Source of the DNA: Nocardia caishijiensis NBRC 108228
GTDB lineage: Bacteria; Actinomycetota; Actinomycetes; Mycobacteriales; Mycobacteriaceae
Reading direction: 5' to 3'
Length of the DNA stretch: 64,000 nucleotides
Assembly (NCBI RefSeq): GCF_001612825.1
Contig: NZ_BDBE01000030.1
Coordinates: forward strand, 124,001 to 188,000
Shown here: one piece after another, positions 45,831-55,078 of the stretch
How the letters are laid out: every line of letters starts with the position of its first letter
Position numbering within the stretch: the first letter of the stretch is position 1
Notes under the pieces: model-generated
Database searches by the model: none
The model's input: the letters and a program-made list of their open reading frames with translations, nothing else
Told to the model about the DNA's origin: nothing
Program-made: the position numbers and the translations under genes

Positions 45831-47255
45831 TCAGCTCGCGCTCAATGCCGCCGACACGTCGGCGGCAGGCGCGACCGAGGCGGGCGCGGCGATCGTTGTC
45901 ACCGCGTACATGGCCCGGGCGAATTCGGTCAGGTAGCGGTCCATGACTTCGGCGGGCAGACCCGCGGGATACCGGGTGGAGACATAGAGGCCCTCGGGGC
46001 CGCGCACCACCCAGAAGTACACCTCCTCGGTGGAGTACGACACCGCGCGCAATGTTCGTCCGCGCAGGTCGGCCACGAGTTCGTAGTCGGGCAGCATCCG
46101 GATGTCGAGGAACGACGCGCCGAAGGTCGGTCCCTCCATCGCGCCGACCATGGCCAGTGAACGCCCCCAGGAAGCGTCGTTGCAGATGTGGCCGCGTTTG
46201 AGGGCGGCCCTGGTGGCGGTGAGCGCGGCGACCATGTCGGCGCCCGGGGGCAGGGTGATGTCGACGGGGACGACGTTGACGAACCAGCCCATCGACTCGA
46301 GCCAGCTCAGATCCGGTCTGGTCGCGATCGGCATCACCGTGCGGAAACGGTCCTGACCGAAGACCTCACGCCAGGCCACGGCCAACGCGGCGAAGACCGT
46401 GACTGACAGCCGATGCTTGAGCTGGTCCAGTCGCGCCTCGACTTCCTCGAGTTCGTCGATGGTCAGCAGGGTGCGCGAGACGCTCGGCTGGGCGTGCTCA
46501 CCGTCGAGTTCGGCGACCATGCCCGCGCCGAAACGGGGCATCGGGGAGCCGGGGGTGCCGAGAAAATCCCGCCACACCGCCACGGCGGGGGAGTCGGGGG
46601 TGAGTTCCTCGGCGGCGGCGCGCTCGATGGCGGCGAAATCGGCGGGGCTGCCGAAGGTCGAGGAGTCGCGGATCTCGCCGCCGGTGGTGACGGCGGTGTA
46701 GAGGGTGCGCAGTTCCAGGATCAGCACGGCCTGGGAGTACGCGTCGAGCACCGAGTGGTCGGCGGCGACCAGGACGGTGAAGTCGTCGGTGTCGTGGGCG
46801 ACCGTCGCGACGAGCAGGTGTGGCCACACCAGTGCCGAGAGACGCAGTTCCAGTGCGTCGCAGAGGAACTCGTTGATCTGCTCGCCGTCGGTGAGGTCGG
46901 CGACCGCGGCGGAGGTGACGCGGATGGTTCCGGGCGCGGTGGTGATGCGGTGGTAGTCGCCGTCGCCGGTCGGCGCGACCGTGGTGCGGAAGCCCTCGTG
47001 CCGGTCGTGCCACAGCTCGAGCGTGCGCGCCCAGGCGTGCGCGTCGAGCGGGGCGTCCATCTCGAAGATGGTGCCGATCCAGCGGCCGCGACCGGGCTGC
47101 GGATCGTCGGGGTCGAGGAAGCCGAGGTACTGGGCATGCACGCTGGCCAAGGGCCGTTCGTCGTCGTGCCAGGAGTCGGGCGAGGCGAGCTCGGGGGTCC
47201 AGATCGACAGATCGCCGGATCGGATGCGGAAATCGGAGAGATGGGTGTATTCCAT
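45831..47255 (-). CDS. Condensation-domain/PapA-like acyltransferase, first gene of the glycolipid operon
   Basis: 474 aa from ATG 47255. The catalytic motif is AADHSVLDAYSQAVL (~165), an HxxxD variant with Ala instead of Gly as in several PapA proteins. The second half (VTVFAALAVAWREVFGQDRFRTVMPIATRPDLSWLESMGWFVNVVPVDI) carries the conserved GWF-N-PV segment of PapA and condensation domains. The C-terminal STEEVYFWVVRGPEGLYVSTRYP segment is typical of trehalose/sulfolipid-type PapA. It likely acylates the sugar or lipid made by the downstream enzymes. The stop is 2 bp before the glycosyltransferase start. Confidence 0.8.
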   Translation of the reverse strand: MEYTHLSDFRIRSGDLSIWTPELASPDSWHDDERPLASVHAQYLGFLDPDDPQPGRGRWIGTIFEMDAPLDAHAWARTLELWHDRHEGFRTTVAPTGDGDYHRITTAPGTIRVTSAAVADLTDGEQINEFLCDALELRLSALVWPHLLVATVAHDTDDFTVLVAADHSVLDAYSQAVLILELRTLYTAVTTGGEIRDSSTFGSPADFAAIERAAAEELTPDSPAVAVWRDFLGTPGSPMPRFGAGMVAELDGEHAQPSVSRTLLTIDELEEVEARLDQLKHRLSVTVFAALAVAWREVFGQDRFRTVMPIATRPDLSWLESMGWFVNVVPVDITLPPGADMVAALTATRAALKRGHICNDASWGRSLAMVGAMEGPTFGASFLDIRMLPDYELVADLRGRTLRAVSYSTEEVYFWVVRGPEGLYVSTRYPAGLPAEVMDRYLTEFARAMYAVTTIAAPASVAPAADVSAALSAS

Positions 47256-47448
47256 GCCGGGTCACCTCATGGTGGAAGAACGTGCCGAGAACGGCGATGA
47301 ACGGAAGCGGTGAAGACGGGACGCGACACCGGGTGTTGCTCTGGATCCCGCACCGGATGTAGCTGGCGAACCCTGGGCTATCTGGAGTCTATAACTCTGT
47401 GAGAATTCTGAAAGATCGCTTAGTCACAACTTCCAGATGTGAAGAAGA

Positions 47449-48159
47449 TCACTTTCTCAATTGTGATCGATCACCGGCGCGACACCATGCCCCTGGAGTA
47501 GGGGCATCGCTTTCCGGGGCGACGACCGGCATCCGCACGTCGACGACCAGGCCCAGCAACCCGATGGCAAGACAGATCAGCGACACCGCGATCGCGGCCG
47601 GGTGCGTGCCGCCTGTCAGCGCGTCGGCGAGAACGACGGTCGCGATGGTGCCGGGCGCCGAGCCGATCACCGTGGCGATCAGGTACGGAACGAACCGCAC
47701 CGACGACAGGCCGCAGCAGTAGTTGACCACCGAGAACGGCGCGAACGCGATGAGCCGCAATGCGGCGACCGCGAGCCAGCCGCGCTGCGCCAGCCGCAGG
47801 TCGACCGCCCGCACGGCCGGATGGGTGAGGTGCTCGGCGACCCGCGCCCGACCGATCGCCCGCACCCCGAGCAGGGCGAGACCGGCACTCACTCCGGTCG
47901 CCCCGAGCGCGATGACCGAACCGAGCAGCGGGCCGAACAGCACTCCGCTGGTGACGGTCAGCACCGTGCGCGGCACCGGCGCCACCGCGACAACGGAATA
48001 GAAGAGGAGGAACACCAGGGGCAGCAGTGGGCCCGCACCGCCTGCCCAGTCCCTGACCTGCTGCGGACCCGGCAGCGGAACCAGCATCGCCACCACGAAC
48101 AGGGCTGCCGACCCGGCCAGGGTCAGCAGCAGTCGAGGGGAGCGGATCAGCTGGAGCAC
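47449..48159 (-). CDS. TVP38/TMEM64 family (VTT domain) membrane protein
   Basis: 236 aa from GTG 48159. It has five to six hydrophobic helices with the VTT/SNARE-assoc core: PLPGPQQVRDW, LVFLLFYSVVAVAPVPRTVLTVTSGVLFGPLLGSVIALGATG (re-entrant loop with the F/L-G-P-x-x-G motif), and RLIAFAPFSVVNYCCGLSSVRFVPYLIATVIGSAPG. DedA-like proteins of this class support lipid scrambling and membrane homeostasis. It lies 193 bp upstream of the glycolipid operon on the same strand and may or may not be linked to it. Confidence 0.88.
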   Translation of the reverse strand: MLQLIRSPRLLLTLAGSAALFVVAMLVPLPGPQQVRDWAGGAGPLLPLVFLLFYSVVAVAPVPRTVLTVTSGVLFGPLLGSVIALGATGVSAGLALLGVRAIGRARVAEHLTHPAVRAVDLRLAQRGWLAVAALRLIAFAPFSVVNYCCGLSSVRFVPYLIATVIGSAPGTIATVVLADALTGGTHPAAIAVSLICLAIGLLGLVVDVRMPVVAPESDAPTPGAWCRAGDRSQLRK

Positions 48160-48278
48160 CGCGTCAGCGTACCGGTCGGTAGGGGATGGCCCCAGCGGGT
48201 GGACACCATGTCACAGATAGCATCGGGAGCGAACCGGACACATCCCGGTTCGCCGTGACGGAGGAGAGAACAGCAGCT

Positions 48279-50150
48279 ATGCCGATTGGTTCAGAGGCAG
48301 GGGCAGGTCTCGCACCGGATCCGGTGCCCGAGTACGCCGCCTGGCGCAAGGGTGTGGCAGGCGTGCTGGCCAAGGCGCGACGGGTCGATCTCGCCGAGCT
48401 GCCAACCGAGCCCGAGCATCTGCTCGACGAGACCACCTATGACGGGCTCACCATCGCCCCGCTCTACACCCGCCGCGACGAGCTGCCCGAGCAGCCGTTG
48501 CCCGGCACCTTCCCGTTCGTGCGCGGCGGCGACGCCACCCGTGACCCGCAGCGCGGCTGGTTCGTCGGCGCCTTCGCCGGTTCGCCCGATGCCGCGAGCA
48601 CCAACCGTGCCATCCTCGCCGGGCTGGAGAACGGCGTCAGCGCGATCTCGCTCGGGGTCGGCGCACACGGCGTGCCGGTGACCCAGATCGCGACCGCCCT
48701 GTCCGGAGTGCTGTTCGAACTCGCGCCGCTGTCGCTCGTCGCGGGTGCCGAGGTGAGCGCGGCCGCCGAGCAGGTGTTCGAGGTGCTCGACGGCTACCAG
48801 CTCGAGGACCACGCCCAGATCCGGGTCGGTCTCGGCGCCGCGCCGCTCACCGACGCCTTCACCGGGCACGCCGATCTCGATGTCGAGCAGGCTGTCGCAC
48901 TGGCCCGTCGCGCGATCGCCCGTCCCGAATCGGTGCGAGCGATCACCGTCGACGGCACCGCGTTCCACAACGCCGGTGCGGCCGACGCCCAGGAGCTCGG
49001 CGCCGCGATCGCCGCCGGTCTGGCCTATCTGCGCGCGCTGACGAACGCGGGCGTCGACATCGCGGACGCGTTCGGTCAACTCGAGTTCCGCTACGCGGCC
49101 ACCGACGACCAGTTCGCCACCATCGTGAAATTCCGTGCCGCGCGGCGCCTCTGGGCGCGGGTGGCCCAGGTGTGCGGTGCCCCCGCCTTCGGGGCCGCCC
49201 CGCAGCACGCCGTCACGTCGGCGGCCATGATGACCCAGCGCGATCCGTGGGTGAACCTGCTGCGCACCACCCTCGCGGCCTTCGGCGCCGGTGTCGGCGG
49301 GGCCGACTCGGTGACCGTGCTGCCGTTCGACTCCGCGCTGCCCGCAGGCGAACTCGGTGTGTCGCAGTCGTTCTCGGAGCGGATGGCGCGCAACATCCAG
49401 CTGCTGCTGCTCGAGGAATCCCACCTGGGGCACGTGCGGGACCCGGGTGCCGGTTCGTGGTACGTCGAATCGCTCACCGATGAACTCGCCGCCAAAGCCT
49501 GGGAATTCATGCAGGAGATCGAGGCCGCCGGGGGTTACCCGGCCGCGCTCGACACCGGTCTGATCGCCGCGCGCATCGCCGAGACCGCCGCCGCGCGCGC
49601 CGCCGACATCGCGCACCGCAAGACCGCCGTCACCGGCGTCAACGAGTTCCCGAACCTGGCCGAGGCGCCGCTGTCGGAGCAGGCACGCGAACAGGCCTCG
49701 CTGGTGCGCTACGGTGCCGCGTTCGAGGCACTGCGCAACCGCTCCGATGCGTATCTTGCCGCACACGGTGCGCGGCCCAAGGCGCTGATCGTTGCCCTCG
49801 GTCCGGTGGCCGAACACAACGCGCGCACGATCTTCACGGCGAACGTGCTGGCCTCGGGCGGTATCGAGTCGGTCAACCCGGGTCCGCTCGCCGTCGACGG
49901 AATCGCCACCGCCGCCGCCGAATCCGGTGCGCACATCGCCGTGCTGTGTGGTGCGGACAAGCGTTACGGTGAGGAAGCGGGCGCCGCGGTCGACGCGTTG
50001 CGCGCCGCCGGGATCGATACCGTGCTGCTGGCGGGCCCCGACAAGGCCGTCGAGCACTACAGCGGGACGCAGCGTCCAGACGGATTCCTGAGTCTGCGCA
50101 TCGACGCGGTCGCGGTCCTGTCGCAGCTGCTGGAGAAGGTGGGAGCCTGA
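48279..50150 (+). CDS. mutA: Methylmalonyl-CoA mutase small (beta) subunit
   Basis: 623 aa from ATG 48279 (gaggaga upstream). The acyl-CoA mutase barrel is present ([82 protein letters not shown]). The C-terminal B12-type domain ([31 protein letters not shown]) lacks the DxHxxG cobalamin ligand, as expected for the non-catalytic subunit. With MutB it converts (R)-methylmalonyl-CoA and succinyl-CoA in propionate metabolism. Its last base is the first base of mutB. Confidence 0.97.
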   Translation: MPIGSEAGAGLAPDPVPEYAAWRKGVAGVLAKARRVDLAELPTEPEHLLDETTYDGLTIAPLYTRRDELPEQPLPGTFPFVRGGDATRDPQRGWFVGAFAGSPDAASTNRAILAGLENGVSAISLGVGAHGVPVTQIATALSGVLFELAPLSLVAGAEVSAAAEQVFEVLDGYQLEDHAQIRVGLGAAPLTDAFTGHADLDVEQAVALARRAIARPESVRAITVDGTAFHNAGAADAQELGAAIAAGLAYLRALTNAGVDIADAFGQLEFRYAATDDQFATIVKFRAARRLWARVAQVCGAPAFGAAPQHAVTSAAMMTQRDPWVNLLRTTLAAFGAGVGGADSVTVLPFDSALPAGELGVSQSFSERMARNIQLLLLEESHLGHVRDPGAGSWYVESLTDELAAKAWEFMQEIEAAGGYPAALDTGLIAARIAETAAARAADIAHRKTAVTGVNEFPNLAEAPLSEQAREQASLVRYGAAFEALRNRSDAYLAAHGARPKALIVALGPVAEHNARTIFTANVLASGGIESVNPGPLAVDGIATAAAESGAHIAVLCGADKRYGEEAGAAVDALRAAGIDTVLLAGPDKAVEHYSGTQRPDGFLSLRIDAVAVLSQLLEKVGA

Positions 50151-52414
50151 TGACCACATCCGATATCGAGCACCGCATCGGCAGTTTCGCCGAGGTGCCG
50201 CTCACCGAGCGGGCCCCCGAGCCCGCCGCCGTGGAGGCGGATCAGGTGCGGGAGTTCGTGGCCGAGGCGGCCTCGGCCAACCACACCACCGCCGACCAGC
50301 TCACCTGGTCCACCCCGGAGGGCATCGACGTGCCGCCGGTGTTCACCAAGGCCGACCGTGATGCCGTTGTCGCAGAGGGCTATCCGCTCGACACGGTGCC
50401 CGGCGTCGCGCCGTTCCTTCGTGGGCCCTACCCGACGATGTATGTGAACCAGCCGTGGACGATCCGCCAGTACGCGGGCTTCTCCACCGCCGCGGATTCC
50501 AACGCCTTCTACCGCCGCAACCTGCAGGCGGGTCAGAAGGGTCTGTCGGTGGCCTTCGACCTGGCCACCCACCGTGGGTACGACTCCGACCACCCGCGCG
50601 TCCAAGGTGACGTCGGCATGGCCGGTGTGGCGATCGACTCGATCCTGGACATGCGCCAGCTCTTCGACCAGATCCCCCTCGACCAGGTGTCGGTGTCGAT
50701 GACCATGAACGGCGCGGTGCTGCCGATCCTCGCGCTCTACGTCGTCGCCGCCGAGGAACAGGGCGTGACACCCGAGCAGCTGGCCGGAACCATTCAGAAC
50801 GACATTCTGAAAGAGTTCATGGTCCGCAACACCTACATCTACCCACCCAAGCCCTCGATGCGGATCATCTCCGACATCTTCGCCTTCACCAGCGCGAAGA
50901 TGCCGAAGTTCAACTCGATCTCCATCTCCGGCTACCACATCCAAGAAGCAGGCGCGACAGCCGACCTCGAGCTGGCCTACACGCTGGCCGACGGTGTGGA
51001 GTACATCCGCGCGGGCATCGCGGCGGGTATGGACGTCGACAAGTTCGCGCCGCGCCTGTCGTTCTTCTGGGCCATCGGCATGAACTTCTTCATGGAAGTC
51101 GCCAAGCTGCGCGCCGGACGCCTCCTGTGGAGCGAACTGGTGTCGAAGTTCGAGCCCAAGAGTGCGAAATCGCTGTCGCTGCGCACTCATTCGCAGACCT
51201 CGGGCTGGTCGCTGACCGCCCAGGACGCCTACAACAATGTGGCGCGCACCTGCATCGAGGCGATGGCCGCGACCCAGGGGCACACCCAGTCGCTGCACAC
51301 CAACGCCCTCGACGAGGCCCTGGCGCTGCCGACGGACTTCTCCGCCCGCATCGCCCGCAACACCCAGCTGCTGATCCAGCAGGAGTCCAACACCACCCGC
51401 CCGATCGACCCGTGGGGCGGCTCGTACTACGTCGAGTGGCTCACCCACCAGCTCGCCGAGCGGGCCCGCGCCCACATCGCCGAGGTGGAAGCGCACGGCG
51501 GCATGGCGCAGGCGATTTCGGAAGGCATTCCGAAGCTGCGCATCGAAGAGGCCGCTGCCCGCACCCAGGCGCGGATCGACACCGGGCAGCAGCCGGTGAT
51601 CGGCGTCAACAAGTACCAGGTCGAAGAGGACCACGAGGTCGAGGTCCTCAAGGTCGAGAACTCGCGGGTGCGTGCCGAGCAGATCGAGAAGCTGGAACGT
51701 CTGCGCGCCGAACGTGACCCGGTCGCGGTCGAGCAGGCGCTGGCCGAATTGACCCGTGCGGCAGCCTCTTCCGAGGGCGGCATGGAGAACAATCTGCTCG
51801 CGCTGGCCATCGACGCGGCCCGCGCCAAGGCCACCGTCGGTGAGATCTCCGACGCGCTGGAGAAGGTGTACGGCCGCCATCAGGCCGAGATCCGTACCCT
51901 GTCCGGTGTGTACCGTGACGAAGCAGGCAAGGCATCCAACATCGGTGCCGCCATCGCGCTGGTCGAGGAGTTCGCCGAGGCCGAGGGTCGTCGCCCCCGC
52001 ATCCTGGTCGCCAAGATGGGCCAGGACGGGCACGACCGCGGCCAGAAGGTGATCGCGACCGCCTTCGCCGACCTCGGCATGGACGTCGACGTGGGCCCGC
52101 TGTTCCAGACCCCCGAAGAGGTGGCGCGCCAGGCGGCCGACAACGACGTGCACATCGTCGGTGTCTCCTCGCTGGCCGCGGGTCACCTCACGCTGGTGCC
52201 CGCCCTGCGGCAGGCGCTGGCCTCGGTCGGTCGCCCCGACATCATGGTCATCGTCGGCGGCGTCATCCCGCCCGGTGACTTCGACGAGCTCTACGAAGCG
52301 GGCGCCGCCGCGATCTTCCCGCCCGGCACCGTCATCGCCGACGCGGCGATCGACCTGCTGCGCAAGCTCGGCGCCTCGCTCGGGCACGAGCTCGGGGACG
52401 ACGCCCCCGCATGA
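50150..52414 (+). CDS. mutB: Methylmalonyl-CoA mutase large (alpha) subunit
   Basis: 754 aa from ATG 50150. The substrate barrel has [46 protein letters not shown], including the conserved Tyr of the active site, followed by [20 protein letters not shown]. The C-terminal cobalamin domain has [10 protein letters not shown] with the lower axial His and later [11 protein letters not shown] and VIVGGVIP. This is the catalytic, adenosylcobalamin-dependent subunit. It is translationally coupled to mutA. The next gene, 142 bp downstream, is its chaperone meaB. Confidence 0.98.
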   Translation: MTTSDIEHRIGSFAEVPLTERAPEPAAVEADQVREFVAEAASANHTTADQLTWSTPEGIDVPPVFTKADRDAVVAEGYPLDTVPGVAPFLRGPYPTMYVNQPWTIRQYAGFSTAADSNAFYRRNLQAGQKGLSVAFDLATHRGYDSDHPRVQGDVGMAGVAIDSILDMRQLFDQIPLDQVSVSMTMNGAVLPILALYVVAAEEQGVTPEQLAGTIQNDILKEFMVRNTYIYPPKPSMRIISDIFAFTSAKMPKFNSISISGYHIQEAGATADLELAYTLADGVEYIRAGIAAGMDVDKFAPRLSFFWAIGMNFFMEVAKLRAGRLLWSELVSKFEPKSAKSLSLRTHSQTSGWSLTAQDAYNNVARTCIEAMAATQGHTQSLHTNALDEALALPTDFSARIARNTQLLIQQESNTTRPIDPWGGSYYVEWLTHQLAERARAHIAEVEAHGGMAQAISEGIPKLRIEEAAARTQARIDTGQQPVIGVNKYQVEEDHEVEVLKVENSRVRAEQIEKLERLRAERDPVAVEQALAELTRAAASSEGGMENNLLALAIDAARAKATVGEISDALEKVYGRHQAEIRTLSGVYRDEAGKASNIGAAIALVEEFAEAEGRRPRILVAKMGQDGHDRGQKVIATAFADLGMDVDVGPLFQTPEEVARQAADNDVHIVGVSSLAAGHLTLVPALRQALASVGRPDIMVIVGGVIPPGDFDELYEAGAAAIFPPGTVIADAAIDLLRKLGASLGHELGDDAPA

Positions 52415-52556
52415 TGCGGTCCACCTGCTGCGCCGCGCGCGAATGTGCCTGCGGTGCGGCGGGTTCGGGCCTGCCCGTGCGGGCGGGTGACGGGCGAACG
52501 GTCGAGGCACCGGGTCGGCGGCAGCGCGGACCGGTGCCGGTCGGAGGGACACGGAC

Positions 52557-53639
52557 ATGAACGAGGCCGCACAGGGTGGGCATCCCCGCCTTGGCACCAC
52601 GGCGGGTGTCGGGGCGCCCCGCAACGGCGAACGAGCCGTGGCGCGGACACCGCGCACCATCGACGTCGACGCGCTCGCGGACGGTATCCGCGCCGGTCAG
52701 CGGGCCGCGCTGGCCCGGGCGATCACCCTGGTCGAATCGACCAGGTCCGATCACCGCGAACTCGCCCAGCAACTGCTGCTGCGGGTGAGCGCCGAACCCG
52801 GTGCGGTGGTGTCGAACCGGGTCGGGATCACCGGCGTTCCGGGCGTGGGAAAGTCGACGTTCATCGACGCGCTCGGCATGTACCTGCTCGGCAAGGGGCA
52901 CCGGGTCGCGGTGCTGGCCGTCGATCCGTCCTCCACCCGTACCGGCGGGTCCATCCTGGGCGACAAGACCCGGATGGCGCGGTTGTCGCTGGAAGCCGAT
53001 GCGTTCATCCGGCCCTCGCCCACTGCGGGCACCCTCGGTGGCGTCGCCAAGGCGACCCGCGAAACGATCGTGCTGCTCGAGGCCGCCGGTTACGACGTGA
53101 TCCTGGTGGAGACAGTCGGCGTCGGGCAGTCCGAAGTGACCGTCGCCAATATGGTCGACGTCTTCTGCTTCCTGACCCTGGCCCGGACCGGCGATCAGTT
53201 GCAGGGCATCAAGAAGGGCGTGCTGGAACTGGCCGAGCTCGTCGCGGTGAACAAGGCCGACGGCAAGCACGAGATCGAGGCCAAGGGCGCCGCGCGCGAA
53301 CTGGCCGGTGCGCTGCGGCTGATCCACCCGCACGACGCACTGTGGAAACCCCCGGTGCTGACCATGAGCGGGCTGGAAGGCCTCGGCCTGGACAAGTTCT
53401 GGGACACCGTGCTCGAACATCGACGGGTGCTCACCGAGGCGGGGGAGTTCGCCGAGAAGCGTCGCCGTCAGCAGGTCGACTGGACCTGGACCATGGTGCA
53501 CGACCAGATCCTGCGCCGTCTGACCGAGAATCCGCGCGTGAAAGAGGTCCGCGCGCAGGTGGAATCGGCCGTCCGCGCCGGGGAACTCACCCCCGCTCTC
53601 GCCGCCGAGGAAATTCTCACGGCATTCGACCGGAGTTGA
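52557..53639 (+). CDS. meaB: MeaB, methylmalonyl-CoA mutase-associated GTPase
   Basis: 360 aa from ATG 52557. The G3E GTPase motifs are GVPGVGKSTFIDALG (P-loop, ~98-112), LAVDPSSTRTGGSILGDKTRM, ETVGVGQSE (switch II) and NKADGKHE (G4). The C-terminal dimerisation helices are as in MeaB/ArgK. It guards cofactor loading and protects methylmalonyl-CoA mutase from inactivation. The ~35-residue N-terminal extension before IDVDALADGIRAGQRAAL is Gly/Ala-rich and probably disordered. It lies downstream of mutAB in the same direction. Confidence 0.95.
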   Translation: MNEAAQGGHPRLGTTAGVGAPRNGERAVARTPRTIDVDALADGIRAGQRAALARAITLVESTRSDHRELAQQLLLRVSAEPGAVVSNRVGITGVPGVGKSTFIDALGMYLLGKGHRVAVLAVDPSSTRTGGSILGDKTRMARLSLEADAFIRPSPTAGTLGGVAKATRETIVLLEAAGYDVILVETVGVGQSEVTVANMVDVFCFLTLARTGDQLQGIKKGVLELAELVAVNKADGKHEIEAKGAARELAGALRLIHPHDALWKPPVLTMSGLEGLGLDKFWDTVLEHRRVLTEAGEFAEKRRRQQVDWTWTMVHDQILRRLTENPRVKEVRAQVESAVRAGELTPALAAEEILTAFDRS

Positions 53640-53661
53640 CGATCGCCCTGCGATAGCTGAC

Positions 53662-53680
53662 CACGGTAAGGCTTGCCTAT
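53662..53680. promoter_or_regulatory. Weak iron-box-like palindrome after meaB
   Basis: ggtaaggcttgcc within 53662-53680 is near-palindromic and matches about 14 of the 19 IdeR-box positions by eye. It lies 150 bp upstream of the small gene at 53829, a little far for a repressor site. It may be coincidence. Confidence 0.25.
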
Positions 53681-53828
53681 CGAGGCGTTGTCCGCTGGGG
53701 TTCATGACCTTTCACCTCGAAGTTCGTGGATGATATTCCGTTACCACTCTATTCGCCAGCTGTTGTCTGCCACGATTTCCGTGGATGCTGGAAGGTGGAC
53801 GCCGCAAGCGACTGCCGAGGAGGTAGTG

Positions 53829-54143
53829 ATGGCGATCTACCGCACCGATCGGATCATGGGTAGCGACAAGACCCCCGAGCAGGCGGTTCTCGGGGGAGAC
53901 GGCCGGTGGCGGCTCACCTGGTTGCCGGAATTCGGCCTCACGACTGATCAGGCGGTATCGGGACTGCGCCTGGACGAGATCCTCAGCGACCCGGACCTGG
54001 TCTACGACCGGATGGCGCTGGCAGAGGCCACCACCTGCGCCGATCGCATCGGCATCATCCTAGAGCTCGCGATGGTGCGCCTGTGGAAGCGGCTGAACAG
54101 CGCCATCGCACTCTGTGGGCTCTTCCTGGCCCGACTCGCCTGA
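53829..54143 (+). CDS. Hypothetical protein (104 aa)
   Basis: ATG 53829 follows a gaggagg ribosome binding site (53817-53823), which decides the start. The product is 104 aa, with a polar N-terminal half (DGRWRLTWLPEFGLTTDQAVSGLRLDEILSDPDLVYDR) and a hydrophobic C-terminal helix (ILELAMVRLWKRLNSAIALCGLFLARLA). The helix is amphipathic to transmembrane and may associate with the membrane. It ends 26 bp before a strong intrinsic terminator and is probably a single-gene transcript. I do not recognise it. Confidence 0.6.
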   Translation: MAIYRTDRIMGSDKTPEQAVLGGDGRWRLTWLPEFGLTTDQAVSGLRLDEILSDPDLVYDRMALAEATTCADRIGIILELAMVRLWKRLNSAIALCGLFLARLA

Positions 54144-54168
54144 CCTGGACCGACGAGGGTCTTCCGGG

Positions 54169-54196
54169 ACCCACCGCGCGGACGCGGTGGGTTTTT
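54169..54196 (+). terminator. Intrinsic terminator
   Basis: cccaccgcg (54170-54178) pairs perfectly with cgcggtggg (54183-54191) around a cgga loop, followed directly by a run of five T. It terminates the 104-aa gene and insulates the ArsR operon. Confidence 0.9.
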
Positions 54197-54230
54197 CTCG
54201 TCCTGGGGTTGCGCGAGAGGTCATCTGTGT

Positions 54231-54258
54231 GAATACTTAGGCATGTGCCTAAGTATTC
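54231..54258. promoter_or_regulatory. Perfect palindrome over the ArsR start codon
   Basis: gaatacttaggca (54231-54243) and tgcctaagtattc (54246-54258) are exact reverse complements with only two bases between them. The GTG start of the ArsR gene (54245) lies at the centre. The dyad must be the repressor's own operator, and its position implies a leaderless or nearly leaderless transcript, or a later start. Confidence 0.8.
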
Positions 54259-54610
54259 GAGCGGTGAAGCGGACGGGAGACTCGACGATGTCTTCCGGGC
54301 GCTCATGGATCCGACTCGGCGGGCGATCGTCGAACGGCTGTCGCGGGGACCCGCATCGGTCTCCGAACTCGCGGCGCCTTTCGACGTCGCGATGCCGACG
54401 ATCGTGCAGCACCTCAAAGCCCTGGAAGCGGGGCGGATCGTCGCCTCGGCCAAGGTCGGGCGCGTGCGCACCTACCAGTTGGTTCCCGGTGCCTTCGGGC
54501 CCGCGATCGACTGGCTGGGACGCCAGCGCCCACCCGCCGAACGGCAGCTCGACCGGCTGACCGCATTGCTCACCGAAACAGCGAAATCCTCAGAAGGAGA
54601 ACAACAATGA
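54245..54610 (+). CDS. ArsR/SmtB-family regulator (SRPBCC-partner type)
   Basis: 121 aa from GTG 54245. A start near M20 (LMDPTRR, 54302-54304) would lose the first helix, so the GTG is preferred despite its position inside the operator. The winged helix is standard: LDDVFRALMDPTRRAIVERLSRGPASVSELAAPFDVAMPTIVQHLKALEAGRIVASAKVGRVRTYQLV. No metal-binding Cys motif is present. This subgroup is typically paired with an AHSA1/SRPBCC gene, as here (4-bp overlap). The C-terminal IDWLGRQRPPAERQLDRLTALL helix dimerises. Confidence 0.9.
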   Translation: MPKYSSGEADGRLDDVFRALMDPTRRAIVERLSRGPASVSELAAPFDVAMPTIVQHLKALEAGRIVASAKVGRVRTYQLVPGAFGPAIDWLGRQRPPAERQLDRLTALLTETAKSSEGEQQ

Positions 54611-55074
54611 ACACCGTGACCCGTTCCGTCAAGCACGCCCAGTTCACCATCGAGCGCGAGCTGCCCGTGGCGCCGTCGGTCGCCTTCCAGGCCTTCGCCG
54701 ATCCGGAGATCAAGAGCCGCTGGTTCGGTGGCGAGGAAGGCTGGGAGCAGGGTGAGGTCTCGCTGGACTTCCGTGTCGGCGGCCAGGAGGTCAACGAGGG
54801 CACCTTCGAAGGGAAGATGACCTCCCGCTTCGTCGCGACCTACACCGACATCATCGACGACGAACGCCTCGTCTACACCTACGACATGTGGATCAACGGC
54901 GCCCACATCTCCACCTCGGTCGCCACCTGGGAATTCGAACCGACCAGCACCGGCACCAAACTCACCCTCGTCGAATTCGGCGCCCACCTGGACGGATTCG
55001 ACACCGGTGCCCAGCGTGAAGAGGGCACCCGCGAACTGGTCGACGCGCTGGTGCGCTACCTCAGCGCCGCGTGA
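54607..55074 (+). CDS. SRPBCC (AHSA1-like) domain protein
   Basis: 155 aa from ATG 54607, overlapping the ArsR stop by 4 bp. FTIERELPVAPSVAFQAFADPEIKSRWFGG opens the START/Bet v1-like fold with the conserved W-F-G. LVYTYDMWINGAHISTSVATWEFEPTSTGTKLTLVEFGAHLDG gives the beta sheet, and the C-terminal helix is EGTRELVDALVRYL. These proteins bind hydrophobic ligands in a cavity. The ligand is unknown; the ArsR partner probably responds to the same compound. Confidence 0.9.
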   Translation: MNTVTRSVKHAQFTIERELPVAPSVAFQAFADPEIKSRWFGGEEGWEQGEVSLDFRVGGQEVNEGTFEGKMTSRFVATYTDIIDDERLVYTYDMWINGAHISTSVATWEFEPTSTGTKLTLVEFGAHLDGFDTGAQREEGTRELVDALVRYLSAA

Positions 55075-55078
55075 TCGG

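Noticed and set aside
48291..50159. A 622-codon minus-strand open frame opposite mutA
   Set aside because: Antisense shadow of mutA; no motif or ribosome binding site.
50057..52660. An 867-codon minus-strand open frame opposite mutB
   Set aside because: It is the antisense shadow of mutB caused by high GC; His/Arg-rich, with no domains.
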